8,120 nt of DNA from Rhodospirillales bacterium. Its GTDB lineage: Bacteria; Pseudomonadota; Alphaproteobacteria; Rhodospirillales; JAOUPW01. The notes beneath the pieces are model-generated. The model was not told the origin of the DNA. It saw only the letters and a program-made list of their open reading frames with translations, and did no database searches. Positions 7,456 to 8,120 of the stretch are shown here, one piece after another. A program made the translations under genes and the position numbers. The DNA is taken from NCBI GenBank assembly GCA_029879665.1, contig JAOUPW010000063.1, forward strand, positions 1-8,120. The letters are read 5' to 3'. Each line of letters begins with the position of its first letter. Position 1 is the first letter of the stretch.

Positions 7456-8120
7456 ATGCCAACGACGACCTTCGCCGGGTTGACCTTCGAACGTCCCCGG
7501 ATCATGGGCATCGTCAACGTCACCCCCGACAGCTTTTCCGACGGCGGCGAAACGGTGACGGAAGACGCCGCCGTCGCGCGCGGCCTTGCCATGCTGGCGG
7601 ACGGCGCGGACATCCTCGATGTCGGCGGGGAGTCCACCCGTCCCGGCGCGGCGGCGGTATCACAGGACGAAGAACTAAACCGGGTCCTCCCCGTGGTGGA
7701 ACGCCTTGTCGGGGAAGGGGCCGTTGTTTCCATCGATACCCGTCATGGCGCCGTTATAGCGGCGGCGGTGGCTGCCGGGGCGGCGATCATCAACGACGTT
7801 ACCGCCCTTGAAGGCGACCCTGAGTCCCTGGCGATTGCCGCCGAAAGCGGCGCGCACGTGATCCTCATGCATATGCGGGGCGAACCGGCGACCATGCAGA
7901 ACGCTCCTTCTTACCGGGATGTGGTCGCCCAGGTGCGGGACTATCTGGCCGCGCGCGTTGAGGCGTGTGAGGCGGCGGGCATCGGGAAAGGGCACATCGC
8001 CGTCGATCCCGGAATCGGGTTCGGCAAGACGGTGGAACATAATCTTGCGCTGATCGCGAATTTAAACCGGTTTGGGGACCTGGGCTGCCCGCTGGTGCTG
8101 GGGGCGTCGCGCAAAAGCTT
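7456..8120 (+). CDS. folP: Dihydropteroate synthase, N-terminal part (3' end outside window)
   Basis: FolP condenses p-aminobenzoate with the pterin pyrophosphate to give dihydropteroate in folate synthesis, and it is the sulfonamide target. The frame from ATG 7456 stays open to the right edge: 221 codons, with about 50-60 residues missing against a usual length of 270-285. GGGAG (7446-7450) lies five bases upstream. Visible TIM-barrel motifs are NVTPDSFSDGG (21-31), DVGGESTRPG (55-64), SIDTR (92-96), INDV (112-115), LMHMRG (137-142), DPGIGFGKT (184-192) and LGASRKS (215-221). Phe27 and Pro63, equivalent to positions often altered in sulfonamide-resistant enzymes, look wild type. The ftsH-folP order is the same as in E. 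coli, where glmM comes next, so glmM is the likely gene beyond the edge. Confidence 0.96.
   Translation, partial: MPTTTFAGLTFERPRIMGIVNVTPDSFSDGGETVTEDAAVARGLAMLADGADILDVGGESTRPGAAAVSQDEELNRVLPVVERLVGEGAVVSIDTRHGAVIAAAVAAGAAIINDVTALEGDPESLAIAAESGAHVILMHMRGEPATMQNAPSYRDVVAQVRDYLAARVEACEAAGIGKGHIAVDPGIGFGKTVEHNLALIANLNRFGDLGCPLVLGASRKS

Noticed and set aside
6543..7733. 396-codon open frame on the minus strand across ftsH, its terminator and folP
   Set aside because: It lies antisense to two certain genes, spans a perfect terminator and shows no recognisable domain. Long antisense frames are expected in GC-rich coding DNA.
8115..8120. Window ends exactly on AAGCTT, suggesting a cloning junction
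   Set aside because: The conserved DHPS motif RKSF naturally gives AAAAGCTT from common codons, so the coincidence is explained by coding.

Overview
The window is an ordinary chromosomal housekeeping segment from a Gram-negative bacterium, most likely an alphaproteobacterium and possibly of Rhodospirillales type. Three things point there: the gene order tolA-tolB-pal-cpoB(ybgF)-tilS-ftsH-folP, the GC-rich coding bias, and the sequence style of Pal (GHCDERGT motif), TilS and FtsH. The genus cannot be read from the sequence. All genes lie on the + strand and coding density is high. The longest non-coding gap is about 170 bases. I saw no mobile element, tRNA, rRNA, CRISPR array or phage gene.

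Layout. Bases 1-653 hold the 3' part of tolA. After 2 bases comes tolB (656-2005). A 166-base gap follows, with a good sigma70-type promoter overlapping the tolB end and a possibly structured leader for pal (2172-2696). A long, near-perfect intrinsic terminator (2730-2783) closes the tol-pal block. cpoB (2869-3924) follows with its own ribosome binding site and overlaps tilS (3915-5288) by 10 bases. A 138-base leader precedes ftsH (5427-7352, GTG start). A perfect 11-bp terminator hairpin (7406-7436) follows ftsH, and then folP (7456 onward) runs off the right edge.

How the genes fit together. TolA, TolB, Pal and CpoB belong to the Tol-Pal trans-envelope machine. TolA spans the periplasm, TolB is the soluble periplasmic beta-propeller that docks on Pal, Pal is the outer-membrane lipoprotein that grips peptidoglycan, and CpoB is the periplasmic coiled-coil/TPR partner that links envelope constriction with peptidoglycan synthesis. 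TilS (tRNA-Ile lysidine synthetase), FtsH (membrane AAA+ zinc protease) and FolP (dihydropteroate synthase) are general housekeeping enzymes that are syntenic here.

I found no previously undescribed system. What merits a second look is regulatory: the internal pal promoter and leader, the strong terminator between pal and cpoB, an inverted repeat just upstream of the ftsH ribosome binding site, and a possible folP promoter lying against the ftsH terminator.
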